64,000 nt of DNA from Duganella aceris. Its GTDB lineage: Bacteria > Pseudomonadota > Gammaproteobacteria > Burkholderiales > Burkholderiaceae_D. The stretch covers positions 83,896 to 147,895 of the forward strand of contig NZ_JAADJT010000015.1 in NCBI RefSeq assembly GCF_011090165.1, in the 5' to 3' direction. Made by a program: the position numbers and the translations under genes. Each line of letters opens with the position of its first letter. The first letter of the stretch is position 1. The notes under the pieces are model-generated. The model did not search any database. It was not told the origin of the DNA and saw only the letters and a program-made list of their open reading frames with translations. Below, piece by piece: positions 44,283-52,283 of the stretch.

Positions 44283-44705
44283 TCGGATCAGCGATTCTCT
44301 GGTGTCGGCAAACTCGGTCGCGGTCAGTCCGCACGCGGCCGAAACGCCGGCGCCGAACGCCTTGGCGCGAAGTTTGCGGCCCGCGTCCGTCAGGCTCAGC
44401 AGAACCTGGCGTTCATCGACGGTATCGCGCTCGCGATGGATATACCCCAGGCTTTGCAGCTTTTTCAAAATCGGCGTCAACGTATTCGACTCCAGAAAGA
44501 TTTTACCTCCCAGGCTGGTGACGGTTTGGTGGCTGTCTTCCCACAGCGCGATGATAATGATGTATTGCGTGTAGGTCAGGCCCAGTCGTTCCAGCGCCGG
44601 CTTGTAGGCCTTGGCGAACGTCAGGTTGGTGGAATAAATGGCGAAGCATAGGAAGTCCGTCAGCTCGGGATTCTTATTGGCAGGGTGTTTTGAATAGCTA
44701 GTCAT
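44247..44705 (-). CDS. MarR family regulator, OhrR-like, two-cysteine type (second copy)
   Basis: A 152-residue paralogue of the regulator at 43094. Cys20 lies in DFLCFAIYSTNLTF; LGLTYTQYI and IFLESNTLTPILKKLQ are shared; the second Cys is at 125 (SAACGL). The ATG at 44705 aligns exactly with the N-terminus of the first copy, supporting the start choice. It is transcribed towards the Rof-like gene, and its own upstream region carries a 12-bp inverted repeat with the shared ATCGCAT half-site, so autoregulation and cross-regulation are likely. Confidence 0.9.
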   Translation of the reverse strand: MTSYSKHPANKNPELTDFLCFAIYSTNLTFAKAYKPALERLGLTYTQYIIIIALWEDSHQTVTSLGGKIFLESNTLTPILKKLQSLGYIHRERDTVDERQVLLSLTDAGRKLRAKAFGAGVSAACGLTATEFADTRESLIRLRANLMRAVKS

Positions 44706-44731
44706 ATGAAGATTCTTCAGGGCGTGGATTG

Positions 44732-44762
44732 ATATCGCATGCGCTTGCATCGCATGCGATAT
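44732..44762 (-). promoter_or_regulatory. Inverted-repeat operator upstream of the second OhrR-like gene
   Basis: ATATCGCATGCG (44732-44743) and CGCATGCGATAT (44751-44762) are exact inverted repeats separated by 7 bp. The site lies 27-57 bp before the start codon at 44705. It contains the ATCGCAT / ATGCGAT half-site found before the first MarR gene and the cupin gene. Confidence 0.75.
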
Positions 44763-44833
44763 ATCGATATTGCAGGACAGCGGGCAATATGTCAAGCGCT
44801 TCCTCGCGTCGTGCCGCTGCATGGGAGTGGCGG

Positions 44834-45223
44834 CTACTCGGCGGCGTCGCTGGACTTTCGTGCTTGCATGGTGGGGACGTAGCGGGTCAGGTAGATGGTC
44901 ACGCCGGCGCCGATCAGCGCCACCAGGATCTGCAGCGCCGGCCGCTGGTGCAGGCGCCAGATCGAATAGCCCATCGATGACCACATGAAGATCAGCACCC
45001 AGACCTTGCCGCGCAGCGGGATGCCTTTGCCGTTCTCGTAGTCGCGCAGGTATTTGCCGAACACGCGGTTGGTTTGCAGCCAGTGGTGCAGGCGCGTCGA
45101 GCCGCGCGCGAAACAGGCGGAGGCCAGCAGCAGGAAGGGGGTGGTCGGCAGCAAGGGCAGGAAGATGCCGAGCACACCCAGCGCCACCGCCAGGCAACCG
45201 ATCAGATTGAAGACAATTTTCAT
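44834..45223 (-). CDS. DUF454 (YbaN) family membrane protein
   Basis: A 129-residue inner-membrane protein of the DUF454/YbaN family. The opening helix includes LGVLGIFLPLLPTTPFLLLAS, the family signature, followed by ACFARGS and two more hydrophobic stretches around residues 75-110. No function is known to me. The ATG at 45223 begins the first membrane segment. The gene is monocistronic, between the MarR gene and the divergent ThuA gene. Confidence 0.92.
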   Translation of the reverse strand: MKIVFNLIGCLAVALGVLGIFLPLLPTTPFLLLASACFARGSTRLHHWLQTNRVFGKYLRDYENGKGIPLRGKVWVLIFMWSSMGYSIWRLHQRPALQILVALIGAGVTIYLTRYVPTMQARKSSDAAE

Positions 45224-45293
45224 TGAGCAAATCGTATCACCTTGGGGTAGACTATGTAGAAAATGATAGCGCTAACTTAACCTGGAGGAGACG

Positions 45294-46055
45294 ATGAAAA
45301 AACTCATGCTGACCGTATTGGCGTGGCTGGCGATGGCCGCCGGCGCCCATGCCGACAACCAATACAAGCTGCTGGTGCTGGCGATGCCGGGCAAGTATCA
45401 CTACGAATACATTCCGATCGCGCGCGACAGCCTGGAGCAGCTGGCCAAGCTGCACGCGTTCGAGCTGGTCTACACCAACAAGCCGGAAGTGTTCGACGGC
45501 GACCTGAGCCAGTACGCGGCGGTGATGTTCCTGAACACGCCGGGCGAGGAGTTGAGCGAGCCGCGCCGCAGGAAATTCGAGGACTATATGCGCAACGGCG
45601 GCAACGCCATGCTGGTGCACCGCGCGCTGATCATTCCGCCCAACACCTGGCCGTGGTTCGAGAAGCTGATCGGGCGCCGCGTCGGCAACCATCCGATGCT
45701 GCAGACCGGCGTGGCCGACGTGGTCGACAAGAATTTTCCAGCGACCTATGCGCTGCCGTCGCGCTGGCTGTGGAGCGACGAGTGGTATGTGTTCGATAAT
45801 CCGTACAACATCGCGATCCATCCGGTGCTGAACGTCGATGAAAGCACCTACGATCCGACCAAGATCTGGCCGGGGCAGGTGTCCAAGGGCATGGGCAAGG
45901 ACCATCCGATCGCCTGGTATCACACTTATGAAAAGGGCCGCGTGTTCATCACCTCGCTGGGACACAACGGGGAGATGTACCGCGACCCGACCTACTTGAA
46001 TCACCTGATGGGCGGCATCTACTGGACCGCCACCGGCAAGGGCGTCAAGCCCTAG
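45294..46055 (+). CDS. Secreted ThuA domain protein
   Basis: A 253-residue exported protein. Signal peptide at residues 1-20 (MKKLMLTVLAWLAMAAGAHA). The mature part is a ThuA-like, class I glutamine amidotransferase-fold domain (QYAAVMFLNTPGEELSEPRR, FEDYMRNGGNAMLVH, AWYHTYEKGRVFITSLGHN). ThuA proteins occur in carbohydrate and trehalose gene sets, but their reaction is unclear. It has a GGAGGAG-type ribosome binding site and converges on the OmpA gene with a 3-bp gap. Confidence 0.9.
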   Translation: MKKLMLTVLAWLAMAAGAHADNQYKLLVLAMPGKYHYEYIPIARDSLEQLAKLHAFELVYTNKPEVFDGDLSQYAAVMFLNTPGEELSEPRRRKFEDYMRNGGNAMLVHRALIIPPNTWPWFEKLIGRRVGNHPMLQTGVADVVDKNFPATYALPSRWLWSDEWYVFDNPYNIAIHPVLNVDESTYDPTKIWPGQVSKGMGKDHPIAWYHTYEKGRVFITSLGHNGEMYRDPTYLNHLMGGIYWTATGKGVKP

Positions 46056-46058
46056 CCT

Positions 46059-47207
46059 TTACTTGGTGACCGTGCGCGTGCCGACCACTTCGACCGTCAC
46101 GCGGCGGTTCTTGGCGCGGCCTTCGGCCGTGCCGTTGTCCCCCATCGGCTGGCTCTCGCCCTTGCCTTCGGTGTAGACGCGCGCGGTGTCGACGCCTTTG
46201 CTCACCAGATACGCCTTGACCGCTTCGGCGCGGCGCAGCGACAGCTTCATGTTGTAGTCGTCGGAGCCGACCGAGTCGGTGTGGCCGACGGTGATCATCA
46301 CCTCGGTGTTCATGCCTTGCAGCTTGCTCAGCAGGTCGTCCAGCGCGGCCTTGCCGTTCGGCTTGACCACCGATTTGTCGAAGTCGAACAGCGCTTCGGC
46401 GGCGAACGAGACTTTTTCCGAGGTCGGCTCAGGCGCTTTCGGCGGCGGCGGCGGCGGCATCGGCACGACGGCCGGGGCCGGGGCCGGTTCGGCGGCGGGT
46501 GGCGGCACATAGGCCGGGGCGCTGTGCGCCGGGCGGCCCAGCTTGTAGACCAGGCTCACCGACAGCAGGTCCACGTCGCCGCGTTGGCCGACGCCGTCGT
46601 TGACGCGGAACCGTTCCATTTCGCCGCGCACCGCCAGCGCTTCGGTCAGCTTGTATTCCAGGCCGAAGCCGGCTTTCGGGCCGAATTTGCGTTCCGAGTT
46701 ATCCGGCGAGGTGACCGCCGCCAGGCGGTTGCCGTTGAAGCGGGTGCTGGTCTTGGTGTAGTCGACGCCGAATCGGGCCAGCAGCGACAGCCGCTCGGTG
46801 AACGGGAACTGCCCGACCACGTCGAAGTTGCCGCCACGGAAACCGGCCTCGCCGTTGAGCACGCCGTTGCCGGACGTGGTCGAGTTGAAGCTGAATTTAC
46901 CCAGGTCGAAATAACCCAGTTCCAATGCCCAGTAGCGGTTCAGCTGTTTGCCGACGAACAGCTTGTAGCCGGTGTCGCGCTCGTCCTTGTTGAACGACGT
47001 GACGGTGGAGCCGTTGCCGATCAGGCTGTTGAACAGGCGCGGTTCGTCGATGGTGGCGCGCGAGCGGCCGGCGCCGGCGCCGATGTACCAGGCGCTGTTG
47101 GCCCAGTCGGGATTGACGAAGGGTTCGTCGGCCGCTTGCGCGACCTGGATGGCGAGCATGGCGCAGGCGAGTGCGGTCAGTGTTCCGAATTTCTTGGCGA
47201 TGGTCAT
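46059..47207 (-). CDS. OmpA family outer membrane protein
   Basis: A 382-residue protein with a signal peptide (residues 1-25, ending QVAQAAD), an N-terminal eight-stranded barrel (about 35-225: alternating aromatic strands such as WALELGYFDLGKFSF), a Pro/Ala hinge (PPPAAEPAPAP) and a C-terminal OmpA peptidoglycan-binding domain (FDFDKSVVKP, GHTDSVGS, LSLRRAEAVKAYL, NRRVTVEV). It lies 19 bp downstream of the ice-binding lipoprotein gene on the same strand, so the two are likely co-expressed envelope components. Confidence 0.94.
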   Translation of the reverse strand: MTIAKKFGTLTALACAMLAIQVAQAADEPFVNPDWANSAWYIGAGAGRSRATIDEPRLFNSLIGNGSTVTSFNKDERDTGYKLFVGKQLNRYWALELGYFDLGKFSFNSTTSGNGVLNGEAGFRGGNFDVVGQFPFTERLSLLARFGVDYTKTSTRFNGNRLAAVTSPDNSERKFGPKAGFGLEYKLTEALAVRGEMERFRVNDGVGQRGDVDLLSVSLVYKLGRPAHSAPAYVPPPAAEPAPAPAVVPMPPPPPPKAPEPTSEKVSFAAEALFDFDKSVVKPNGKAALDDLLSKLQGMNTEVMITVGHTDSVGSDDYNMKLSLRRAEAVKAYLVSKGVDTARVYTEGKGESQPMGDNGTAEGRAKNRRVTVEVVGTRTVTK

Positions 47208-47226
47208 GATGATGTCCTGGATGGGG

Positions 47227-48741
47227 TTATTTGGTGATCTGGTTGTTGCGCAGCGTGACGGCGCCGCCGGTCAGCACGCGGCCGTTGAGCAGCGTGGCGT
47301 TGTCGCCCACGGTGACCGCGGCGGCCAGGCTGAGGATGCTGCCTTTGAAGCTGCTGTTGGCGCCGAGCGTGGTCGGGCCGACCGGCAGCCAGGTGACGTC
47401 GGCGGCGGTGGCGCCATTGCTCAGCACCACGGCCGAATTGGCGGTGGTGTTCAGAGTCAGCGCGGTACGGAAGATGTACACGCCGGGGCCGCTCAGCGTG
47501 ACGGTGCCGGTGATGCTGATGGCGCCGGCGTAGCAGTACACGCCGGGCACCAGGGTCAGGCCGCCGAGATCGATGTCGCCGGTCGAGCTGACGTCGCAGG
47601 TACGGCCGTTGACGTTGGCGATGGCGCTTTGCAGGTCGGTCAGCGCGCCGGCCAGGATGGCGCCGGATTTGTAGTTGGTGAAGCCGGCCGCGATGGTCGG
47701 ATCGGTGGTTTGCGACGAGGCGCCGATGTTACCGGTGATCAGCGTGGTGCCGCCGGCGTTGTTGGTCAGCGAGGTGCCGGCCAGCACCGCGAAGTCGGCG
47801 GATCCGCCCAATGGAACCGACGCCATGACCGGCGGCGACGGGATGACGGCGACCACGTTCAGCGCGGCGCTCGAGGTCACGCCGCCGACGGTGGCGGTGA
47901 TGTTGGTGCTGCCGACGGCGACGCCGGTGGCGAGGCCGGAGGCGGAGACCGTGCCGATCGATGGGCTGTCCGCGGACCAGACGGCGCTGCCGGTGACCAG
48001 CGCGGTGCTGTTATCCGCATAGGTCGCGGTGGCGATGAATTGGCTCGATCCGCCGATGGCGACGGTGGCGGAGGCCGGGCTCACGGTGACGCTCAAGGGC
48101 GCCGTGCCGCTCACGGTGACGGTGGTGGTCGCGCTCTTGCCGCCGCTGCTGGCGGTGATGACCGAGCTGCCGGCGGCGACGCCGGTGACCAGGCCGCCGG
48201 TGCTGACGCGCACGTTGGCCGGGGTGGCGGAGACGAAGCTCGCGCCGGCGGTCAAGTTTTGCGTGGTGGCGTTGGAATACGTGCCGATCACGGCCAGCTG
48301 GCGGGTGGCGGCGATCTGCACCGTCGGCGCTTGCGGCGTGACGGCGATCGACACCAGCACGGCCGGCGTCACGGTCAAGGTCGCCGTGGCGGTCTTGCCG
48401 TTGAAGGCGGCGCTGATGACGGTGCTGCCGGCGCTGGCGCTGGTGGCCAGGCCGGTGGTGGCGGCGACGCTGGCGACGGCCGGCGTGGCCGAGGTCCAGG
48501 CGGCGACCACCGCTTGGGTCGAACCGTCGCTATAGGTGGCGGTGGCGGCGAACTGCTGGGTGGTGCCCAGCGCGATGCTTGGCGCCGCCGGCGTCACCGC
48601 CAGCGAGACCAGCGTCGCGGCCGGCAGGCCGAGGATGGGGTCGCGCCCCTGGTCGCCGCCGCCGCAGCCGGCCAACAGGCCGACGGCGAGGAAGCCGATG
48701 GAACAGAACAGTGTCTTGGTATATCTCTGCAGGACATTCAT
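47227..48741 (-). CDS. DUF3494 ice-binding family lipoprotein with Ig-like repeats
   Basis: A 504-residue secreted protein. Residues 1-25 form a lipoprotein signal peptide with lipobox LLAGC. Three BIG2-type Ig-like repeats follow (about residues 37-120, 122-208, 209-293), each with a GTTQQFAATATYSDGS-like strand and a G.A.GST.I.A end. The C-terminal region, about 310-504, is a DUF3494 ice-binding domain (beta-solenoid with GNIGASSQ, LTLVPGVYCYAG, GPGVYIFRT). Ice-binding proteins limit ice recrystallisation or attach cells to ice; some DUF3494 proteins may simply be adhesins. First gene of an operon with the OmpA gene. Confidence 0.9.
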   Translation of the reverse strand: MNVLQRYTKTLFCSIGFLAVGLLAGCGGGDQGRDPILGLPAATLVSLAVTPAAPSIALGTTQQFAATATYSDGSTQAVVAAWTSATPAVASVAATTGLATSASAGSTVISAAFNGKTATATLTVTPAVLVSIAVTPQAPTVQIAATRQLAVIGTYSNATTQNLTAGASFVSATPANVRVSTGGLVTGVAAGSSVITASSGGKSATTTVTVSGTAPLSVTVSPASATVAIGGSSQFIATATYADNSTALVTGSAVWSADSPSIGTVSASGLATGVAVGSTNITATVGGVTSSAALNVVAVIPSPPVMASVPLGGSADFAVLAGTSLTNNAGGTTLITGNIGASSQTTDPTIAAGFTNYKSGAILAGALTDLQSAIANVNGRTCDVSSTGDIDLGGLTLVPGVYCYAGAISITGTVTLSGPGVYIFRTALTLNTTANSAVVLSNGATAADVTWLPVGPTTLGANSSFKGSILSLAAAVTVGDNATLLNGRVLTGGAVTLRNNQITK

Positions 48742-48925
48742 GGTGTTTCCCTTTGTGCTGGAACCGTGGAACAACGAACGGCCCGCGCTGTCGGCGACGG
48801 GCGTATGGTTCACGATGTCATACCCGTCGGCGCGGGTAGGTGCGCTTGCGCACACAGCACATTGAAACTAGGAAACTACATGACTTTGTGGAAATTTAGC
48901 ATCAGAAACTTAATGCCGCGCGGAC

Positions 48926-49366
48926 TTAGTCCTGGCGCACCCAGACCTGGGAGCGGCCCAGCATCGGCATGCCGATGTAGCCGCGCACGCTGAGCTTCTT
49001 GCCGGCGTCGGTCAGGTGCAGCTTGCTTTTGTAGACCTTGCCGTTGTTCGGATCGAGGATCTCGCCGCCGGCGTATTCGTCGCCGTCCTTCTTCAACCCG
49101 GACAGGATCTCCATGCCGATGATCGGCTGGTCCTTGCGCGCGCCGTCGCACTTGTCGCATTTCGGATTCTGATCTTCGCCGGGGGCGCGGAACAATTGCT
49201 CGATCTTGCCTTGCAGCGCGCCGTTGCTTTCGGTGATGCGGATCAGCGCTTTCGGCTTGCCGGTGGCGTCGTCGATGTTTTTCCACAGGCCGACCGGCGA
49301 AGTGTCGTCGGCGTGGGCGGGGGCGATGGCGAGCGCGGTGGTGATCAGGAAGGCGAGCAATTTCAT
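48926..49366 (-). CDS. DUF2147 family secreted protein
   Basis: A 146-residue exported protein: signal peptide (MKLLAFLITTALAIAPAHA), then the DUF2147 lipocalin-like domain beginning SPVGLWKNIDDATGKPKALIRI and containing CDKCDGARKDQPIIGMEIL and a C-terminal LSVRGYIG..GRSQVW. The paired Cys in CDKC fits periplasmic disulfide formation. Function unknown. It is followed by the ice-binding lipoprotein gene after 184 bp in which I see no ORF. Confidence 0.92.
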   Translation of the reverse strand: MKLLAFLITTALAIAPAHADDTSPVGLWKNIDDATGKPKALIRITESNGALQGKIEQLFRAPGEDQNPKCDKCDGARKDQPIIGMEILSGLKKDGDEYAGGEILDPNNGKVYKSKLHLTDAGKKLSVRGYIGMPMLGRSQVWVRQD

Positions 49367-49436
49367 GGGAGTCTCCAGGGTTGTTTTTTTCCCATTATAC
49401 GAACAGGCGGCCCGAAGCCGCCCGTGTTTCGCGCGA

Positions 49437-52079
49437 TTAGAGGATACCGTCGAATCCCTGCACCAGGCGGCGCTTCTCGTCCAGCTTGAAGCGCGCGCTG
49501 TCCATGCTGTTCTCCAGCGTCTGCGTCATGCCGGCCTCCAGGTGCGGCTTGAGCCAGTCCGACATCTGTTGCAGCGGGATGCTGTTCCAGTAGACGTTGG
49601 GCGCGCTCTTGGCCAGCACGTTGGGACGGTTGCCCGGATTCGGCGCGGTCAGCTGGTCGAGGTGCTCGGTGAAGGTCTTCCACGACAGTTGCGGATGTTC
49701 GTCGCCCAGCGCGAACACCAGGCCGATGCGCATCACGTCGGCCTGCGCCGGAATCTCCGGCGACAGCGCGATGGTCGCCGCGCGCGCCGCCAGTTGCGGA
49801 TCGCGCACCCGCATCAGCAGCGGATAGAAGCGCCGCACCTCGGTCTCGTTGGCCGAGGCCTTGGCGATGCCGTGCAGCTGCTCGAAGGCGGCGGCGTCGG
49901 CGTTCTGCGCCACGATGGTCAGGATCATGCTCTGGTCGTCCGGGGCGATGCTGCTGCGGTCGGCCACGTAGCGGGCGAAGCGGGTCCGCGCCTCGGCCAC
50001 GATGTCGCGGTCGCCCCAGGCGCCGAGGCGGGCGATGACGCTGCGGCGCAGGCGCTGCACGCCGGCGGTCTCGTCGGCGCCGGGCTGCCAGCCGAGGCGG
50101 CTGGCGATCGGCTTCAGCAGCTTGCTGGCGTAGGCCAGGTAGGCCGGGTGGCCGGCGGTGCCGCGCTCGGCGCGTTCCACCGTCGACAGCGCGTCGATGA
50201 TCTGGTTCCAGGCCCGTTCGTTGAGCTCGTCACCGAGCGCGCCGGCCAGCGTCAGGTAGGCGGCCAGCGGCTGTTCGCCGCGTTCCACCAAGGCCCACTG
50301 GTCGTCCAGCAGCGCGATGCGGTCGCCGGCCGGCAGGCCGCGGAACTGCTGCGCGTTGGTGCGCAGCGTGGCGGCGTCGTAGCTGGCGCGGAAGAAGCCG
50401 TCGGCGCCGGCGTTGATGCTCAGCGCCTGGTCGCAGCGGCCGGCCGCGACCTGCTGGCCGTCCTCGGTCAGCAGCAGCGATTGCGGCGCGCCGTCGGCGC
50501 CGACGCGCAGCCGCAGCGGGATGTTCCAGTGCGGCTGCGAGGCGTCGTCGCCCTGCAGCAGGAAACGGCGCTGCGACAGCTTGATGCTGCGCGCGCCGGA
50601 CGGGTCGCAGCTGGCGGCGACCGCCACCAGCGGGAAGCCGGGCTGGTCGACCCACAGGTGCGCCAGCGCGCCGATGTCGCGGCCGCTGGCGGCGCTCAGC
50701 GCGTTCCACAGGTCGGTGCTGGTGGCGTTGGAATAGGCGCGCGCCTTCATGTAGGCGCGGATGCCGTCGCGGAAGGTGTCCGGGCCGATGTAGGCTTCCA
50801 GCATGCGCAGCACCGCCTGCCCCTTGTTGTAGATGATCAGCGGGTCGGCGCCGTTCTGCGGCGCCAGTTCGTCGAGCACCGGATTGTGCACCGCCTTCGA
50901 GCTGATCACGGCGTCGACCCGCATCGCCGCTTCCTTGCCGCCGTCCTCCTGCTCGCGCACGTGCCAGCTCGGATTGCGCTTGTCGGTTTCCTTGGCCGCG
51001 CCCCACGAGGCGAAGCTTTCGTTGAGCCAGATGTCGTCCCACCAGCCCATCGTCACCAGGTCGCCGAACCATTGGTGCGCCATCTCGTGCGCCTGGATGC
51101 CGAACACCAGCTGGCGGTTGTCGATGGTGGAGGCCGGCGTCAGCAGCAAGGTCTGGTCGTTGTAGGTGATCGCGCCCCAGTTTTCCATCGCGCCCTGGAA
51201 ACCGCCCGGCACGGCGATCGCGTCCAGCTTCGGCAGCGGGAACGGGTGGTCGAAGTAGTCGTTGAAGTCGAGCAGGATCTGGCGCGCGTCCTGCAGCGCG
51301 ATGGCGCCGTTGTTTTCCTGGCCGCGCACGGCCCAGACGTTGATGTCGGTGTTGCCGGCCTTGGTGCTGATCTTGGCCATGTCGCCGCTGGTCAGCTCGA
51401 CCAGGTAGGACGGCATCTTCGGCGAGCGCTCGAAGGTGGTGGTGGCGATGTCGCCGCGCACGCTGCGCTTGGCGACCGGCATGTTGGAGATCGAGACCCA
51501 CTTGGCCGGCGTGGTGGTGGTCAGCTTGAAGGTGGAGCGGAAGGCCGGCTCGTCCCAGCACGGAAACATGCGGCGCGCGTCGGTGGCTTCGAACTGGGTC
51601 GACAGCAGGATGTCCTTGCCGCCGTCCGGCTTGACGAACGGTTGCGCGAACAGGCCGCGCGGGCCGCTCTCGATCTTGCCGGTGTAGTCCAGCGTCAGCG
51701 TGTGGACGCCGGCGGCGGCGGGCTTGGCCAGCGTGACCGAGACGATCTGCCGTTCGGCGTCGATGGCGACGCGCTTGACCGGGCGGCCGTCGAGGCGCAC
51801 CTGCTGGAACTTCAGGTCGATGGCGTTGAACTGGATGGTGGCGGTGGCCTCGCGGAACTGCAGCTTGACGGTCTGCTTGCCGCGCAGCGTGCGCGCCGCG
51901 ACGTCGGGCACGATGGCGACGTCGTAGTCGACCGGGATCACGTTTTTCGGCAGATGCCCCGGCGCCTGGTCAAACGAGAAGGGCGCTTGTTGCGGCGCCG
52001 GTGCGGCGGCCAGTGCGGCGTTGAACAGCAGCGCGGCGGCGCCGGCGATGAGGGTGCGGGGCAAAAGCATTCTGTGCAT
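49437..52079 (-). CDS. M1 family aminopeptidase, secreted
   Basis: An 880-residue zinc aminopeptidase with a signal peptide (MHRMLLPRTL then a hydrophobic core ending AALAAAP). The exopeptidase motif GAMENWGAIT lies near residue 297 and the zinc site is HEMAHQWFGD (His331, Glu332, His335) with LNESFASW (Glu354). The C-terminal ERAP1-like helical domain is complete. It should trim N-terminal residues from peptides in the periplasm. It is divergent from a TonB receptor gene; a peptide uptake link is plausible but not shown. It is distinct from the membrane-fused M1 domain at 18199-21780, which lacks GAMEN. Confidence 0.95.
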   Translation of the reverse strand: MHRMLLPRTLIAGAAALLFNAALAAAPAPQQAPFSFDQAPGHLPKNVIPVDYDVAIVPDVAARTLRGKQTVKLQFREATATIQFNAIDLKFQQVRLDGRPVKRVAIDAERQIVSVTLAKPAAAGVHTLTLDYTGKIESGPRGLFAQPFVKPDGGKDILLSTQFEATDARRMFPCWDEPAFRSTFKLTTTTPAKWVSISNMPVAKRSVRGDIATTTFERSPKMPSYLVELTSGDMAKISTKAGNTDINVWAVRGQENNGAIALQDARQILLDFNDYFDHPFPLPKLDAIAVPGGFQGAMENWGAITYNDQTLLLTPASTIDNRQLVFGIQAHEMAHQWFGDLVTMGWWDDIWLNESFASWGAAKETDKRNPSWHVREQEDGGKEAAMRVDAVISSKAVHNPVLDELAPQNGADPLIIYNKGQAVLRMLEAYIGPDTFRDGIRAYMKARAYSNATSTDLWNALSAASGRDIGALAHLWVDQPGFPLVAVAASCDPSGARSIKLSQRRFLLQGDDASQPHWNIPLRLRVGADGAPQSLLLTEDGQQVAAGRCDQALSINAGADGFFRASYDAATLRTNAQQFRGLPAGDRIALLDDQWALVERGEQPLAAYLTLAGALGDELNERAWNQIIDALSTVERAERGTAGHPAYLAYASKLLKPIASRLGWQPGADETAGVQRLRRSVIARLGAWGDRDIVAEARTRFARYVADRSSIAPDDQSMILTIVAQNADAAAFEQLHGIAKASANETEVRRFYPLLMRVRDPQLAARAATIALSPEIPAQADVMRIGLVFALGDEHPQLSWKTFTEHLDQLTAPNPGNRPNVLAKSAPNVYWNSIPLQQMSDWLKPHLEAGMTQTLENSMDSARFKLDEKRRLVQGFDGIL

Positions 52080-52208
52080 GACGTGTGCATCTCCGGTGGG
52101 CTGAATGGATAAACCGGTCTACGTTAATCCTTGTCGCGCGTCGCTGTCAACCGCACTGATGCTGCTTAGTCGCTTGCCGCTAAACAAAGGAATCGTTGTT
52201 GATTTCTT

Positions 52209-52259
52209 TTGACATCAAATTTTTTCATATCTATCTTCCGATCGGTCTAAACGATTTAG
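52209..52259 (+). promoter_or_regulatory. Promoter and palindrome upstream of the TonB receptor gene
   Basis: TTGACA (52209-52214) with a 17-bp spacer to TATCTT (52232-52237) is a good sigma-70 promoter. Just downstream, CTAAA-CGA-TTTAG (52247-52259) is a perfect 5+3+5 inverted repeat near the expected transcription start, a possible repressor site. The translation start is at 52284. Confidence 0.7.
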
Positions 52260-52283
52260 TGAATAATTCTAAAGGGAACGTAA

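Noticed and set aside
49206..52112. A 968-codon open frame antisense to the M1 aminopeptidase gene
   Set aside because: Shadow of codon bias; the M1 gene has GAMEN and the HExxH zinc site in order.
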